From the NCBI GenBank assembly GCA_030613745.1, contig JAUWLK010000145.1, forward strand, positions 1 to 6,872: a stretch of DNA of 6,872 bases, written 5' to 3'. This document shows, one piece after another, positions 6,061-6,872 of the stretch. A program made the translations under genes and the position numbers. Every line of letters begins with the position of its first letter. Within the stretch, counting starts at the first letter, position 1. The notes beneath the pieces are model-generated. The model made no database searches and had not been told where the DNA came from. It saw nothing but the letters and a program-made list of their open reading frames with translations. This DNA comes from Flavobacteriaceae bacterium (GTDB taxonomy: Bacteria; Bacteroidota; Bacteroidia; Flavobacteriales; Flavobacteriaceae).

Positions 6061-6872
6061 TTGAAAATTACTTAGATATTAATCCTGAAATTAGAGCTGC
6101 TTTAAAACAAAAGTTGCCAATAGTAGCACTTGAATCTACGATTATTTCTCATGGAATGCCATATCCACAAAATAAAGAAACAGCTTTACAAGTGGAACAA
6201 ATTGTAAAAGATAATGGCGCAATTCCTGCAACTATTGCAATTATTGATGGTAAAATAAAAATAGGATTAAACAATGATGAAATTGACTATTTGGCAAAAT
6301 CCGGAAGTAAAATTGTAAAGGCAAGTCGCAGAGATATTCCTTATTTATTGGCTCAAAAGATAGATGGTGCTACAACTGTTGCATCTACAATGATTGCTGC
6401 AGATATAGCTGGAATTCGTGTTTTTGCAACTGGAGGAATTGGTGGAGTTCATAGAGGAGCATCACAATCGTTTGATATTTCAGCTGACCTTCAAGAATTG
6501 AGCAATACTAATGTTGCTGTTGTTTGTGCAGGTATAAAAGCAATACTTGACTTGGGTTTAACTCTTGAATATCTAGAAACTTTTGGTGTTCCTGTGCTTG
6601 GATACCAAACAAAAGAATTACCAGCTTTTTATACCCAAAAAAGCGGATTTCAAGTCAATTTTAAAATGAATAATACTACTGAAATAGCAAAACTGTTAAA
6701 AACCAAGTGGGATCTTAATCTCAAAGGCGGAGTTCTTATCACAAACCCTATTCCAAAAGAAAAGCAATTGGATTTTGAGATAATGAATGAGGCTATTGAA
6801 GCAGCAATTATTGAAGAAAAAGAATTGAATATCAAAGGAAAAGAAAGTACACCTTTTTTATTGGGAAAAGTA
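6057..6872 (+). CDS. psuG: Pseudouridine-5'-phosphate glycosidase, C-terminus beyond right edge
   Basis: This enzyme cleaves the C-C glycosidic bond of pseudouridine 5'-phosphate to give uracil and ribose 5-phosphate, working with the kinase just upstream. The 272 residues present match the IndA/PsuG family throughout. ALESTIISHGMPYPQN (24-39) contains catalytic Glu26. KASRRD (88-93) contains Lys88. ATGGIGGVHRGA (124-135) is a family hallmark. FDISADLQEL (139-148) carries the metal-binding Asp140. CAGIKAILD (157-165) contains Lys161, which forms the Schiff base with ribose phosphate. With a constant offset of 5 these match E. coli Glu31, Lys93, Asp145 and Lys166 as I recall them. NPIP at 230-233 and GKESTPFLL (261-269) are also typical. 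Roughly 30-40 residues, including the conserved Asn near E. coli 289, lie outside the window. The start is the ATG of the ATGA overlap with psuK; no Shine-Dalgarno is apparent, so translation is probably coupled. Confidence 0.96.
   Translation, partial: MIENYLDINPEIRAALKQKLPIVALESTIISHGMPYPQNKETALQVEQIVKDNGAIPATIAIIDGKIKIGLNNDEIDYLAKSGSKIVKASRRDIPYLLAQKIDGATTVASTMIAADIAGIRVFATGGIGGVHRGASQSFDISADLQELSNTNVAVVCAGIKAILDLGLTLEYLETFGVPVLGYQTKELPAFYTQKSGFQVNFKMNNTTEIAKLLKTKWDLNLKGGVLITNPIPKEKQLDFEIMNEAIEAAIIEEKELNIKGKESTPFLLGKV

Noticed and set aside
6650..6835. Minus-strand reading frame inside psuG
   Set aside because: It is antisense to the highly conserved glycosidase, and its Phe/Ser/Ile-rich composition indicates a shadow.

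Overview
The window looks like chromosomal DNA from a low-GC member of the Bacteroidetes, most likely a marine-type flavobacterium. The DNA is AT-rich throughout. Start codons mostly lack Shine-Dalgarno sequences and sit behind A/T-rich leaders. The large exported Asp-box protein belongs to a family that is very common in that phylum. The assignment rests on protein flavour and base composition, not on a marker gene.

Layout, left to right. Positions 1-703 (minus strand) hold a tight two-gene unit: a small cupin followed 6 nt later by a short-chain dehydrogenase/reductase (SDR) that runs off the left edge. Positions 704-812 are a gap containing a long near-perfect inverted repeat (745-793). 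Positions 813-4067 (minus) encode a 1084-residue secreted VPS10/sortilin-like, Asp-box (BNR) multi-propeller protein. Positions 4068-4258 are an AT-rich gap with a small palindrome just upstream of the propeller gene and a weak hairpin plus U-tract that could end the gene before it. Positions 4259-5065 (minus) encode a BtpA/SgcQ-family TIM-barrel protein. A 74-bp divergent intergenic region (5066-5139) separates it from a plus-strand pair: a PfkB-family kinase best read as pseudouridine kinase (5140-6060), and pseudouridine-5'-phosphate glycosidase (6057 to the right edge, incomplete).

How the genes work together. The clearest pathway is pseudouridine salvage. The kinase makes pseudouridine 5'-phosphate and the glycosidase splits it into uracil and ribose 5-phosphate. 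The ATGA overlap of the two genes suggests translational coupling. The divergent BtpA-family gene shares their upstream region, and its family has no settled role outside photosynthetic organisms, so a nucleoside-related role is the most interesting inference here. The cupin/SDR pair and the Asp-box protein have no specific substrate that can be read from sequence.

I saw no tRNA, rRNA, CRISPR array, insertion sequence, phage gene or obvious defence gene. The window looks like ordinary chromosome with a few points worth checking rather than a clearly new system.
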